A stretch of DNA of 64,000 bases. It comes from DTU032 sp964346175. Lineage in GTDB: Bacteria > Bacillota > Clostridia > Saccharofermentanales > DTU023. Positions 8,202 to 17,396 of this stretch are shown one piece after another (the stretch's first letter is position 1; the number at the start of each line of letters is the position of its first letter). Where the stretch lies: the NCBI GenBank assembly GCA_964346175.1, contig CAYFTG010000004.1, forward strand, positions 1-64,000. The letters are read 5' to 3'. The notes beneath the pieces are model-generated. The model worked only from the letters and a program-made list of their open reading frames with translations. It was not told the origin of the DNA and did no database searches. Position numbers and translations under genes: made by a program.

Positions 8202-9152
8202 TTAATCTTTCTGAGGGAAACTCTCAAAGCGATATCCCTCACGGAAGTTGTGAGCACATGAAGCGCAAGTGATCTGCGCTTTGGAAGCAAATTGGATATC
8301 CAAAAGCTCCAAGACACCTTCACCGCATACAACGAAAAAGCGTTCTTCACGACAGAAAACCGAGCCCGGAGGCAGATCCTCACATTCAGGAGTTTCGCTG
8401 GTAAGCCTACTATTAATAAGCTTAACTCTGCGACCGTCCAAATAAGAAAAAGCGCCAGGCCAAGGTGTGAGTCCGCGGATCAGATTGTGGATCTCTTGAG
8501 CGGATTTCGAAAAATCCACTCGACCATCTTCACGCGTAAATGTACGGCAATAGGTGGCCTCGTTCTCATCCTGCTCCTGAGGCGTGAGCTCACCCGCCAG
8601 ATATTGCGGCAAAGCAGTTCTAAGCAGGTAACGGCTTTCGTCTGCCATGACTTCCATCATTTCACCGGCTGTGATGTCTTCGGGAATGAGAACCTCTCTT
8701 TGCGCCAGTATCGGGCCACCATCCATTTTGGCAGCCATTAGCATTAAAGTAACTCCGCTGATCTTCTCACCTGCGATGATCGCTGTTTGCACCGGGGATG
8801 CACCACGGTATTTCGGCAAAAGCGACGGATGAACATTAAGTGCTCCTAATTTCGGCAAGTCAAGAACCTTTTGCGGGAGATACTCCCCGTAAGCAGCAGT
8901 CAAAAAAACATCTGCTTCAATCGCAGATAAATTTTGAAAAAACTGTTCCGCTTCCTCGGCCTGATTATCCAAAACTCTGATATCACGCTCCAAGGCCCAT
9001 TCCTTCACGGGAGTAGCAGCCAGTTTGCCGCTACGGCCACGTGGGCGGTCGGGCTGAGTGACGATAGCCAGCGGCAGCATTTCCAACTGCTCCAGCTCGT
9101 CCAGCACGGCCACTGAGAGGTCACTTGAGCCAAAAAATATCAGTTTAGGCAT
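8202..9152 (-). CDS. fmt: Methionyl-tRNA formyltransferase
   Basis: Formylates the amino group of initiator Met-tRNA with 10-formyl-tetrahydrofolate. From the ATG at 9152 the protein has 316 residues. The catalytic trio Asn106, His108 and Asp144 can be read in NVHPSLLPKYRG and AAKMDGGPIL; TQPDRPRGR near 33-41 is the tRNA/folate-region loop. The C-terminal tRNA-binding domain includes GLTPWPGAFSYLDG. A GTG three bases upstream is also in frame, but the ATG aligns with the usual family N-terminus. It overlaps the def stop codon by a few bases, so deformylase and formyltransferase are coupled. Confidence 0.96.
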   Translation of the reverse strand: MPKLIFFGSSDLSVAVLDELEQLEMLPLAIVTQPDRPRGRSGKLAATPVKEWALERDIRVLDNQAEEAEQFFQNLSAIEADVFLTAAYGEYLPQKVLDLPKLGALNVHPSLLPKYRGASPVQTAIIAGEKISGVTLMLMAAKMDGGPILAQREVLIPEDITAGEMMEVMADESRYLLRTALPQYLAGELTPQEQDENEATYCRTFTREDGRVDFSKSAQEIHNLIRGLTPWPGAFSYLDGRRVKLINSRLTSETPECEDLPPGSVFCREERFFVVCGEGVLELLDIQFASKAQITCASCAHNFREGYRFESFPQKD

Positions 9153-9690
9153 CACTATCAGCCACCTTCATTTCAACTTTTTCTTCAGAAATGTCTCCGC
9201 TCTCGTTCTCGCTTGGCTCTTCTTCAGACTCTAATTTATGCAATCCGTCTTCGGCTTTGTCTCTGTACAAGATGCCGTTTAGGTGATCTATTTCATGGCA
9301 GACACAACGTGCTTCTAAGCCGGTATAGGTCCTTTCGAACTCTTCACCGCTCGGATCCTGTGCTCTGACTCTAATCTCTTCCGGACGGCTAACAAAGCCA
9401 AACAAGCCAGGCAAAGACAAGCAGCCTTCTGCCCCGGTTTGCTCACCGTTTTCGTCAATAATAACAGGGTTAATAAAGGCTGTGGCTTCATTATCTTCCA
9501 TAGCCTCCATTACAAAAACGCGTTTCAATATTCCTACTTGAGGCGCTGCTAATCCAAGTCCGTCCTCTTGGCGCATAGTCTCAAACATATCCTCGATTAA
9601 TTCGTGAGTTCTTGTGTCGAACTTAGTGACTTCACGACTCTTTTTTCTTAAGGTACTATCGCCTTCGAGAAGTATTTTTCTCAATGCCAT
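9145..9690 (-). CDS. def: Peptide deformylase
   Basis: Removes the N-formyl group from nascent proteins. The 181-residue protein has all three metal/catalytic motifs: GLGLAAPQVG at 44-53, EGCLSLPG with Cys90, and HEIDHLNG with the two histidines at 132 and 136 (Ile replaces the more usual Phe). After residue about 150 it has an acidic Glu/Ser-rich tail of roughly 30 residues that the core fold does not need. A GGAGG site stands ahead of the ATG. It sits between priA and fmt as in Bacillus. Confidence 0.96.
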   Translation of the reverse strand: MALRKILLEGDSTLRKKSREVTKFDTRTHELIEDMFETMRQEDGLGLAAPQVGILKRVFVMEAMEDNEATAFINPVIIDENGEQTGAEGCLSLPGLFGFVSRPEEIRVRAQDPSGEEFERTYTGLEARCVCHEIDHLNGILYRDKAEDGLHKLESEEEPSENESGDISEEKVEMKVADSDA

Positions 9691-9750
9691 ATAATTACCT
9701 CCTTCGCTGTGTATTTTATCATAAAGCGCATATCAACTAGGTTTCCAAGC

Positions 9751-12036
9751 TCACAGCATGGACCATGGATCAATATCTACGCTAGCAAAGACCTGCTCTG
9801 GCAGTTTAGTGTTATCCACCGTTATTTGCAAGAGACGTGTCAAAACCTCGACAGAAGGGTCACGAGCAATGATGCGAAAACGATACCTGTCGCGCATTTT
9901 CGTTATCGGTGCAGGCGCTGCTGCAGAAAGCTCGGTATTCTTGAAAGTACCGCCATACTCTTCCATTAAAGCAGCTGCATTAGCACGAAGCATCTGCGCT
10001 CCTTCGGCGGCTGCTTCTGCAGAAAAAGCTCGAATAAAGAAGACACCCAAATGCCCGAAAGGCGGATACTGCATTCTCTCTCTGAAGCTGATCTCTTCAC
10101 AGTAGAATGTCTCGTAATCCTGTGCCGCAGCTGTACGAATAACAAAGTGCTCCGGTTGCAGGGTCTGGAAATATACTTTGCCCGCCTCCTGTCCCCGCCC
10201 CGAACGTCCGGCCATTTGAGCCATCAGTTGGAACGCCAGTTCGGCATCACGATAATCGCCTGTGCCCAGCATCTGATCAGCAGATAAAACGGCGGATAAG
10301 GTCACATTATGAAAGTCATGACCTTTTGCAATCATTTGTGTACCCAAGAGGATATCTGCTTCCTGTCTAAAAAAGGCCGACAAAATATCCGCATGCGATG
10401 TGCGCGAGCGCGTCGTGTCTTGATCCATGCGCAAAATACGTGCTTCGGGAAAATCTTCCTGCAGCATCTTTTCCGCCTGCTGAGTACCCACGCCCGCTCC
10501 CCCGATATTCTCGCTAGCGCAGACTGGACACTTCTGTGGCAAGGGTCGCAAGCGGTCGCAGTAATGACACACCATGCGCAGGTTAGCCTCTCTACTACTC
10601 CAAGACCTTTTGTGAGCGGTCAAGGCCACATCACAATGATTGCAGCGCATCTGCCAGCCGCATTTGTAGCAGATAATTGAGCGGGAAAAGCCGCGTCGAT
10701 TCAAAAGCAGCATGGCCTGTTGTTTTTTTGCCAAGGTGTCTCGCAGCTCATGTTCTAATATATCGCTTAATAAACCCTTTCGTCCCCTCATCATTTGTCT
10801 GCGCATGTCAACAATCTCAACTTTAGCGACGCCATGAGTGCCAATGCGTTCAGGTAAGGTTAAAAGCTCGGATTTCCCGCTTTTGGCTCTGAAAAAACTA
10901 CTAATGGAAGGAGTCGCCGATCCTAGAACTAACACTGCATTTTGCAAGAGAGCCCGCATACGTGCGATCTCTAAGGCATGATAGCGCGGCTTTGTTTCAG
11001 CCTTATAAGTACCTTCTTGTTCTTCATCAACGACGATGAGACCGATATTCTCCAATGGTGCAAAGACCGCCGATCTGGCGCCAACCACGATCTGCACTTC
11101 TTTAGTAATTATTTTCTTCCACGCCTGGTAGCGGTCTGCAGGAGAAAGGCGGCTATGTAATATGGCGAGATTTTCACCGAAACGACTGCGCAGGCGCCTA
11201 GTCATCAGGGGCGTTAAGGAAATTTCCGGCACCAAAATCAAGATCTCCTTGCCGCGGCTCAGAACCTTTTGTGCTGCTTGCAAATAAACTTCGGTTTTGC
11301 CACTCCCGGTGACTCCGTAGAGCATAAACTCTTTAAGTTCATTAGCTTCACTATTGTTTTCTGAAGCCGCAACTATCTGCTCGATGGCGTTCTTTTGTTC
11401 TGGCGTCGGAGTTTTTGCCTCTTCATACTCAAATTCAGGAATGTCACTTTCATCTTCTCGCTCAACACGAGTACGAAAAAATTCAAGAATGTCATTCTTC
11501 TCCATTGTTTTCAGAATTGCCTGGCTTACACCCACTGCCTGGCGGATCTCGCTTAAAGGAGCACTCTCATATTCAAGCAAAAACTCGATTACGCGCACAT
11601 GATTGTTCGATCTGAGTTCATCACCATCCAAGAGATCAAGAGCCTGTTCCCTATCTACAAGTTTGGCCGCCAACGTCGATTTGCTGCCACTACTAAGGAC
11701 ATAAGGTGGAGACATAGTGTCGAGAGCTTCAGCAATAGTACAGAAATAGCGGCGCTTCATTTCACGTGCTAAGATAATTTGCTCCGCTGTTACAACAGCC
11801 TCTTTTGTCAAAAGCGCGACAACGGACTTCACTTTATCCGGCGCGAGATGAGCGGGCAATTCATGGAGAATCTCGGTGACATAGGCTCGTTGAACTTTGC
11901 TGCGACTGGCGAAGGGCACCTGAACAACCATCCCCACTGTAATCTTATCCTCAAGATTTTGGGGGACTTTATATGTCCAGGCAGAATCAAAATTGCGATT
12001 CGCGTTAGCAAGATGAACATTTACGAATAAGCCCAC
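9751..12036 (-). CDS. priA: Primosomal replication-restart helicase PriA
   Basis: A 3'-to-5' superfamily-2 helicase that reloads the replisome at stalled forks. The 761-residue product has an N-terminal DNA-binding domain (1-200), Walker A GVTGSGKTEVY at 241-251, Walker B VVDEEQEGTYK, SATPS motif III, the eight-cysteine zinc-binding insertion (CYKCGWQMRCNHCD through CPVCAS) and motif VI QMAGRSGRG. The start is a GTG preceded by AAGGAG with 7-base spacing. It lies 37 bases downstream of polC, followed by def. Confidence 0.96.
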   Translation of the reverse strand: MGLFVNVHLANANRNFDSAWTYKVPQNLEDKITVGMVVQVPFASRSKVQRAYVTEILHELPAHLAPDKVKSVVALLTKEAVVTAEQIILAREMKRRYFCTIAEALDTMSPPYVLSSGSKSTLAAKLVDREQALDLLDGDELRSNNHVRVIEFLLEYESAPLSEIRQAVGVSQAILKTMEKNDILEFFRTRVEREDESDIPEFEYEEAKTPTPEQKNAIEQIVAASENNSEANELKEFMLYGVTGSGKTEVYLQAAQKVLSRGKEILILVPEISLTPLMTRRLRSRFGENLAILHSRLSPADRYQAWKKIITKEVQIVVGARSAVFAPLENIGLIVVDEEQEGTYKAETKPRYHALEIARMRALLQNAVLVLGSATPSISSFFRAKSGKSELLTLPERIGTHGVAKVEIVDMRRQMMRGRKGLLSDILEHELRDTLAKKQQAMLLLNRRGFSRSIICYKCGWQMRCNHCDVALTAHKRSWSSREANLRMVCHYCDRLRPLPQKCPVCASENIGGAGVGTQQAEKMLQEDFPEARILRMDQDTTRSRTSHADILSAFFRQEADILLGTQMIAKGHDFHNVTLSAVLSADQMLGTGDYRDAELAFQLMAQMAGRSGRGQEAGKVYFQTLQPEHFVIRTAAAQDYETFYCEEISFRERMQYPPFGHLGVFFIRAFSAEAAAEGAQMLRANAAALMEEYGGTFKNTELSAAAPAPITKMRDRYRFRIIARDPSVEVLTRLLQITVDNTKLPEQVFASVDIDPWSML

Positions 12037-12073
12037 CAGTCAACTCCTTCTAATCATCTTATCTTATTAGATT

Positions 12074-15000
12074 CTAATGTTGATCCAGCAAAGAAAACAA
12101 GTCAATTTGTGTCGATGTCGGCAATCCGTCCAGTGCACCGCAGAGACGTAGTTCTTCAGTCACCGCAGAATTCACTCCTGCTCTCAACTTGAGATCTTCT
12201 ACACTCAGGAAATCTCCCTTTTCTCTTTCTTCCACGATCGGCATAGCAGTCTTCTCACTCATGCCCGGCACCGAAGCCAAGGGCGGCCTTAGTTTGCCTT
12301 TCTCTTCAACTATGAAATTGGTTGCATCTGAGTGGTAGAGAGAAATCGGCAAGAAGGAGATACCACGTCGTAGCATTTCTCGTACCAGTTCCAGGGTGTA
12401 GTAGATCTTAATATCTGTGGGCGAAGAACGCAGCTTGCCGTCAGCAGACAGAGCGGCGAGCCTTCTTTCAATCTCGTCCTGCCCACCTAACATATAACTG
12501 GCGTCGAACGCTCCGCGAATAGTAAAGGCAGCTGCGTAATACTGTTCCGGATAATAGACCTTAAACCAGGCTATGCGTAAGGCGGAAATTGTATAAGCGA
12601 CTGCGTGAGCGCGCGGGAACATATATTGAATTTTGCGACAGCTTTCGATATACCACTTGGGCACGTTGCAAGAAAGCATTAGTTGCTCCTGTTCCGGAGT
12701 CATACCGCGACCTTTGCGCACGCGCTCCATGATGGCGAAAGCGTCCTTTTTAGGCAGATCGTAGGAAAGTAGTGTGGTCATAATGCCGTCGCGGCAGCCA
12801 ATGACGTTGTCGATGGTACAGGTACCATCCCTAATCAAATCTTGCGCATTACCGGCCCAAACTCCGGTACCGTGTGAGAGGCCTGAGAGCTGAATAATAT
12901 TGTCATAGGTTTTCGGCTTCGCTTCCCTTATCATATCGCGGACAATAAAGGTTCCCATCTCCGGGATACCAATCGTACCGACCTCCGCTTCGTCCTCACT
13001 TTCGATCCCCAGAACTTCCACGCCCTCAAAGAGTGACATTACCTTAGGATCAGGTATAGGAATGGTGGTCACATCAACACCCGTCCAGTCGGACAGCAGT
13101 TTTAGCATTGAAGGATCGTCATGACCCAAAATATCCAACTTCAAAAGCGTGTCGTGCATGGAATTGAAGTCGAAGTGAGTAGTAATAACCCCCTCTTTCC
13201 GCTTATTCGCAGGATATTGCACCGGTGTAAAGTCATATATTTCGTAGTCATTAGGGACAACTACCATTCCTCCCGGATGTTGTCCTGTTGTCTGCTTGAC
13301 ACCTACTATTTTTTCCGCCAATCTTTGTTTTTCCACAAGAGGTCTATTGGCATCCAGTTTTTCAAAATACGAGTTAACTAATCCTAAAGAGTTTTTCTCC
13401 GCATAAGCAGATATCGTGCCTGCACGGAAGGTATAGTCTTCTCCGAACATCTTCTCAATAAAGTCGTGTGCGCGTGACTGATAAAAGCCCGAGAAATTCA
13501 GGTCAATGTCCGGCTGCTTGTCGCCGTCAAAGCCTAAGAAAGTCTCAAAAGGTATATTATGGCCGTCACGGTGCAAATTGCTGCCACAGTCGGGACAATC
13601 TTTCTGCGGCAGATCGTAACCGGAACCATAAGAATTATCCTCAATCATCTGAAAATAATTGCATGAAGGACAGAGATAGTGCGGCCTGAGTGGGTTTACC
13701 TCCGTGATCCCAAGCAATGTAGCTACGAAAGAAGAGCCAACTGAACCTCTAGAACCTACTATATAGCCATCTTTATTCGACTGCTCCACGACAGCGGCGG
13801 AAATGTAATACATGACCGAAAAACCGTTGCCAATAATGGCGTCAAGTTCTCTTTGAACGCGCTTGTCAATTACATCCGGTAATACACCTTGACGTCCATA
13901 GAGAGCTTGTGCCCGTTCATAAGTTTTTTGGCGCAGCATCTCAGGTGCGCTATCAATTCGAGGCGGAAAAGATCCATCAGGAAAAGGTCTTAAGCCGTCT
14001 TCTACTAGAGCAGCAATCTTGGCAGGATTCTCTACAACCACTTCAAAAACCTTCTCTTCGCCTAAATAAGAGAACTCTTCCAGCATCTCATCCGTAGTGC
14101 GGAAATAGAGGCCTGAATCTTGTGCGCCTTCATCGACGCCAAATTTTTTCGAAACAATAATTTGCCGGAAAACATCATCTTCCGCTTCTAGATAATGCGC
14201 GTCTCCAGTCGCACATACAGGCAAAGAGACTAGTTCTCCTAAATCTAACACCAGGCGGTTCAGGTCTTCTAAGCCTTGAACAGAGATGGGCGGATACAAC
14301 GGATTATCGCTGCGAGTTAAGAAGTGGTTATTGGATCTGGGCATTATTTCGAGATAGTCGTATCTCCAGCATTTTGCAGGTAAATCCGATGCGGACAAAG
14401 CCTCCTTTGTCTTCTCATAAGACTGCCCGTTGGAACGGAAAAGATCTAATAGCCCTTGAAAAATCTCCCCGGAAACACAAGCCGAACCGACAATTAAGTC
14501 ATCTCGGAAAAAATCGAGATGCGACAGTGGAATTCGTGGCTTGAAATAAAATTGTTCAGTAAGCGAAAGAGATACCAGACGGTATAGATTGTAAAGAGCC
14601 AAAGAATTCCTAGCCAGAAGAACAATGTGATTGTGGCGATATTTCTGCTGACGGCGCTGTTGGAAATTTACCTCTCCCGCCATCTGATTCAAAGAGGACA
14701 GTCTAGCTTCAGGTATCGAGCGCCAGAGACTATTAAATGCAGCTAAATTTGATTCAAGATCTTCCACAGTCCGAACTTCTTCAGTGAAAGAAGAGCTGAA
14801 TTCAGAATCAGAGAAATGCTTCTTGCTAAACTTTTTGATCTCAGAAAGCAAAATATAAGGCATAAAAAATTTAACACGAGGCGCACCGTCCTCGACTGCG
14901 AAACCTTCTTTGCGCAATATACGGATGGATTCAATACGATCAAGCAGTAGCGTACGACCGTCGATAAAAGCAGCAATTTCTCTTAATTTCTTGATTCTCT

Positions 15001-16318
15001 CGGTATCCGTTTTAACGATCTCATATGTCTTACTCTGCCTTTCGTCACAGATAAAGACCAACAAACGATCAATATCTGTTTGGACACTTATTGAGACAAT
15101 ACCACTCTCTAGCAGATCAAGCTGTTCATCAATTTCCTCAGACAGTCCATAACAGAGAACTTGACCATCATCTACAACATAGCCTTCCATGCCTAGAATC
15201 AGCTTTATAGCTTTGCCTGCGCGAGCCATTTCTTCACTAGCTTCAAAAGCAGCAGGAAAACCTTGCACCACTCCATGATCTGTAATAGCCACAGCCTCAT
15301 GTCCGAAATGTGCTGCCTGGCGCACAATATCTCCGGCGTCGATCAAGGCATCGTCTTCACTCATCATTGAATGAATGTGAAGCTCAACTCTCTTCCGCAA
15401 AGCTTCATCACGGCGTCGCTCTCGCGGCGGCAAAAGACGAATACCACTCGCCTTCAGCTCACATTCATTGCGAAAGTGATTAAATTGGGTTGTACCACGC
15501 ACACGTGCTCTGGCACCTTTCAAGCTTTCTTGCAAACGCTTAGCAGTTTTCTCATCACAAAAGAGCATCACACGAACAGAGCTTGTGTCATCGCTTAAGG
15601 CAAAGGAAACGCGCGCCGAACCGTTACGATTCATAAATATCTCAAAAAAGCTCACGTCACCACTGACAACAGCTGTCTTAATTTCAACGCTGATGTTTTC
15701 GGCAGGGGTATCCTTGCTACGTTGGCTCCAGTCATTACCCCAAATCAGCTTCCCCGTCTCGGGCTTTTGCTTAGTTTTACTCTTCAAAGCGGCTGCTTTC
15801 GAGTGTTCTTTCCCGACTCCACTAGCAACGCTATGCTTAATTTCAACATCACATAAAGCTGCAGCATGATTGCGCAAAAACTCTTGTATGCTCTCACGGA
15901 TTTGCTTTGTCTGCGCAGTTTTAGCTAAGTGTAAGATATAGACATTTTTCTCACTATCGTAAGTTAAGCTCTCGCTGTCCATGTTTGCTGGAATAATTTC
16001 ATTTTGTTGCAAATGAAAAAAGAGCCAAGGAGTAAGTTTTTCGCAATATTGAGCGTAGCTATTTTTGAACTCGGCTGCCTCAACATTGACTGAATGCGAG
16101 ATAATAACATTCTCTAGAGAATATTCACGAGCGATCAACTGTTCAAAAGAGGTCAACAAAGAAGGATCCGGGTAAGTGCTGCAGCTAATCTCAATGATGA
16201 GAGAAGAAGGTGAATTAACTTTAACTGCTTGGACTAAGCTCTCGGCAGCGATATCCGTAGCCATGTTTGTGGGCGCAACAAAATCGGCCAAAAACAGGCC
16301 CAGCTCATTAGATGCCAT
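12074..16318 (-). CDS. polC: DNA polymerase III alpha subunit, PolC type, with degenerate exonuclease segment
   Basis: The replicative polymerase of Gram-positive bacteria. Of 1414 residues: N-terminal domain 1-200; OB domain about 205-300; PHP domain beginning HIHSMMS at 314-320, with ITDH at 345-348, GMEGY around Glu378, His564, GSAC at 611-614 and GDAHYL at 705-710; zinc finger CPSC...CPDC at 883-912; catalytic PDIDLNFSG at 936-944 and FDFNSMHDTLLKLDILG near 1049-1065. The segment 401-540 lies where the proofreading exonuclease is inserted in the PHP domain, but the DVETT motif reads SVQTD, no HNASFD motif is found and the last motif lacks its His. It overlaps ispG by 11 bases. Identity as PolC is firm; loss of proofreading is inferred. 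Confidence 0.95.
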   Translation of the reverse strand: MASNELGLFLADFVAPTNMATDIAAESLVQAVKVNSPSSLIIEISCSTYPDPSLLTSFEQLIAREYSLENVIISHSVNVEAAEFKNSYAQYCEKLTPWLFFHLQQNEIIPANMDSESLTYDSEKNVYILHLAKTAQTKQIRESIQEFLRNHAAALCDVEIKHSVASGVGKEHSKAAALKSKTKQKPETGKLIWGNDWSQRSKDTPAENISVEIKTAVVSGDVSFFEIFMNRNGSARVSFALSDDTSSVRVMLFCDEKTAKRLQESLKGARARVRGTTQFNHFRNECELKASGIRLLPPRERRRDEALRKRVELHIHSMMSEDDALIDAGDIVRQAAHFGHEAVAITDHGVVQGFPAAFEASEEMARAGKAIKLILGMEGYVVDDGQVLCYGLSEEIDEQLDLLESGIVSISVQTDIDRLLVFICDERQSKTYEIVKTDTERIKKLREIAAFIDGRTLLLDRIESIRILRKEGFAVEDGAPRVKFFMPYILLSEIKKFSKKHFSDSEFSSSFTEEVRTVEDLESNLAAFNSLWRSIPEARLSSLNQMAGEVNFQQRRQQKYRHNHIVLLARNSLALYNLYRLVSLSLTEQFYFKPRIPLSHLDFFRDDLIVGSACVSGEIFQGLLDLFRSNGQSYEKTKEALSASDLPAKCWRYDYLEIMPRSNNHFLTRSDNPLYPPISVQGLEDLNRLVLDLGELVSLPVCATGDAHYLEAEDDVFRQIIVSKKFGVDEGAQDSGLYFRTTDEMLEEFSYLGEEKVFEVVVENPAKIAALVEDGLRPFPDGSFPPRIDSAPEMLRQKTYERAQALYGRQGVLPDVIDKRVQRELDAIIGNGFSVMYYISAAVVEQSNKDGYIVGSRGSVGSSFVATLLGITEVNPLRPHYLCPSCNYFQMIEDNSYGSGYDLPQKDCPDCGSNLHRDGHNIPFETFLGFDGDKQPDIDLNFSGFYQSRAHDFIEKMFGEDYTFRAGTISAYAEKNSLGLVNSYFEKLDANRPLVEKQRLAEKIVGVKQTTGQHPGGMVVVPNDYEIYDFTPVQYPANKRKEGVITTHFDFNSMHDTLLKLDILGHDDPSMLKLLSDWTGVDVTTIPIPDPKVMSLFEGVEVLGIESEDEAEVGTIGIPEMGTFIVRDMIREAKPKTYDNIIQLSGLSHGTGVWAGNAQDLIRDGTCTIDNVIGCRDGIMTTLLSYDLPKKDAFAIMERVRKGRGMTPEQEQLMLSCNVPKWYIESCRKIQYMFPRAHAVAYTISALRIAWFKVYYPEQYYAAAFTIRGAFDASYMLGGQDEIERRLAALSADGKLRSSPTDIKIYYTLELVREMLRRGISFLPISLYHSDATNFIVEEKGKLRPPLASVPGMSEKTAMPIVEEREKGDFLSVEDLKLRAGVNSAVTEELRLCGALDGLPTSTQIDLFSLLDQH
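14699..15118 (-). other. Degenerate exonuclease segment inside PolC
   Basis: This encodes PolC residues about 401-540, between the PHP landmarks GMEGY and HIVLLARNS. Compared from memory with Bacillus subtilis PolC it occupies the DEDDh exonuclease slot and keeps flanking similarity (for example FIDGRTLLL opposite WIGDDILVA), yet it is about 30 residues shorter and most catalytic acidic and His positions are replaced. Confidence 0.7.
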
Positions 16319-17390
16319 TCGACTGCTCCGACTCCTCCAGCAATTTATCTATCTCTGCCATCAGGGCAGGAATTGCATCTTTTTGACTAAGCTTGGCAAT
16401 AATATCGCCTTTTTTAAATAAGAAGAAAAATCCTCGGCCTCCAGCCAGGCCTACGTCGGCCTCTCTGGCTTCACCGGGACCATTGACAGAACAGCCCATC
16501 AGAGCAACTGTCAGGGGCGCTTTAATCGGAGCAAGTTTTGCTTCCAATTCCTGCGCCATATTCATTAAATCAACTTCTGTACGACCACAGGTGGGACAGC
16601 TGATTAGGCGAACCCCTTCGTCACGCAGCGATAGTGATCTGAGGATAGAAATACCGACCTTAACTTCTTGGATCGGATCAGCAGTCAAAGAGACTCTGAT
16701 GGTATCGCCAATACCATCTAATAAGAGGCTACCTATGCCGATAGTGGAACGGATCGTGCCTTCGTTTACTGTCCCCGCTTCTGTGACACCTAAATGCAAA
16801 GGATAGTCGAAGTGATCCGACAGCATGCGGTAGGTTTCAATCATCATCAGTGGCGAGGAAGCTTTAGCGGATACACAGATGTCTTCGAAATCGTAATTCT
16901 CCAAGGCTTTACAGGCTTCCAGCGCTGTATAGGCCAAAGACTGAGCATTAACGCCGTCATAGAGATTCCGAACTTCCTTGCTAATTGAACCGGAGTTTAC
17001 ACCAACACGAATAGGAACACTGCGCCTACGCGCTAGTGTAGCGACTTGGCGTATCCCCTCTTCATCTAACATATTCCCGGGATTTATTCGGATTGCGTTT
17101 GCGCCTGCACGGATCGCTGCCAAAGCCAAGCGAAAATCGTAATGAATGTCAGCAACCACCGGGATCGGAGAGTGAAGGCAGATCTCCTTTAAGGCTGCAG
17201 AGGCTTCTGCATCCGGAACAGCCAATCGGATAATATCGCAGCCCGCTTCTGCAAGTCGCGTTATCTCGTTCAAAGAGCTCTTAACATCTCGAGTGTCAGT
17301 AGTCAACATGGATTGCACCGAAATAGGCGCGTTGCCACCAACACGTACTCCTCCTACCTGAACTTGTCTAGTTTGTCTTCTCTTAATCAT
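16308..17390 (-). CDS. ispG: 4-hydroxy-3-methylbut-2-enyl diphosphate synthase
   Basis: Converts MEcPP to HMBPP in the penultimate step of the MEP isoprenoid pathway using a [4Fe-4S] cluster. The 360-residue protein is the short bacterial form: TIM-barrel N-terminal part with VQSMLTTDTRD and IRLAVPDAEA, RINPGN in the middle, and the C-terminal cluster-binding part with SCPTCGRTEVDL and MGCSVNGPGEA. It lies between rseP and polC and overlaps the polC start. Confidence 0.96.
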   Translation of the reverse strand: MIKRRQTRQVQVGGVRVGGNAPISVQSMLTTDTRDVKSSLNEITRLAEAGCDIIRLAVPDAEASAALKEICLHSPIPVVADIHYDFRLALAAIRAGANAIRINPGNMLDEEGIRQVATLARRRSVPIRVGVNSGSISKEVRNLYDGVNAQSLAYTALEACKALENYDFEDICVSAKASSPLMMIETYRMLSDHFDYPLHLGVTEAGTVNEGTIRSTIGIGSLLLDGIGDTIRVSLTADPIQEVKVGISILRSLSLRDEGVRLISCPTCGRTEVDLMNMAQELEAKLAPIKAPLTVALMGCSVNGPGEAREADVGLAGGRGFFFLFKKGDIIAKLSQKDAIPALMAEIDKLLEESEQSNGI

Positions 17391-17396
17391 CTTAAA

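Noticed and set aside
9758..10680. Several plus-strand frames opposite priA
   Set aside because: They lack ribosome-binding sites and recognisable protein features, while the minus-strand priA frame is fully conserved.
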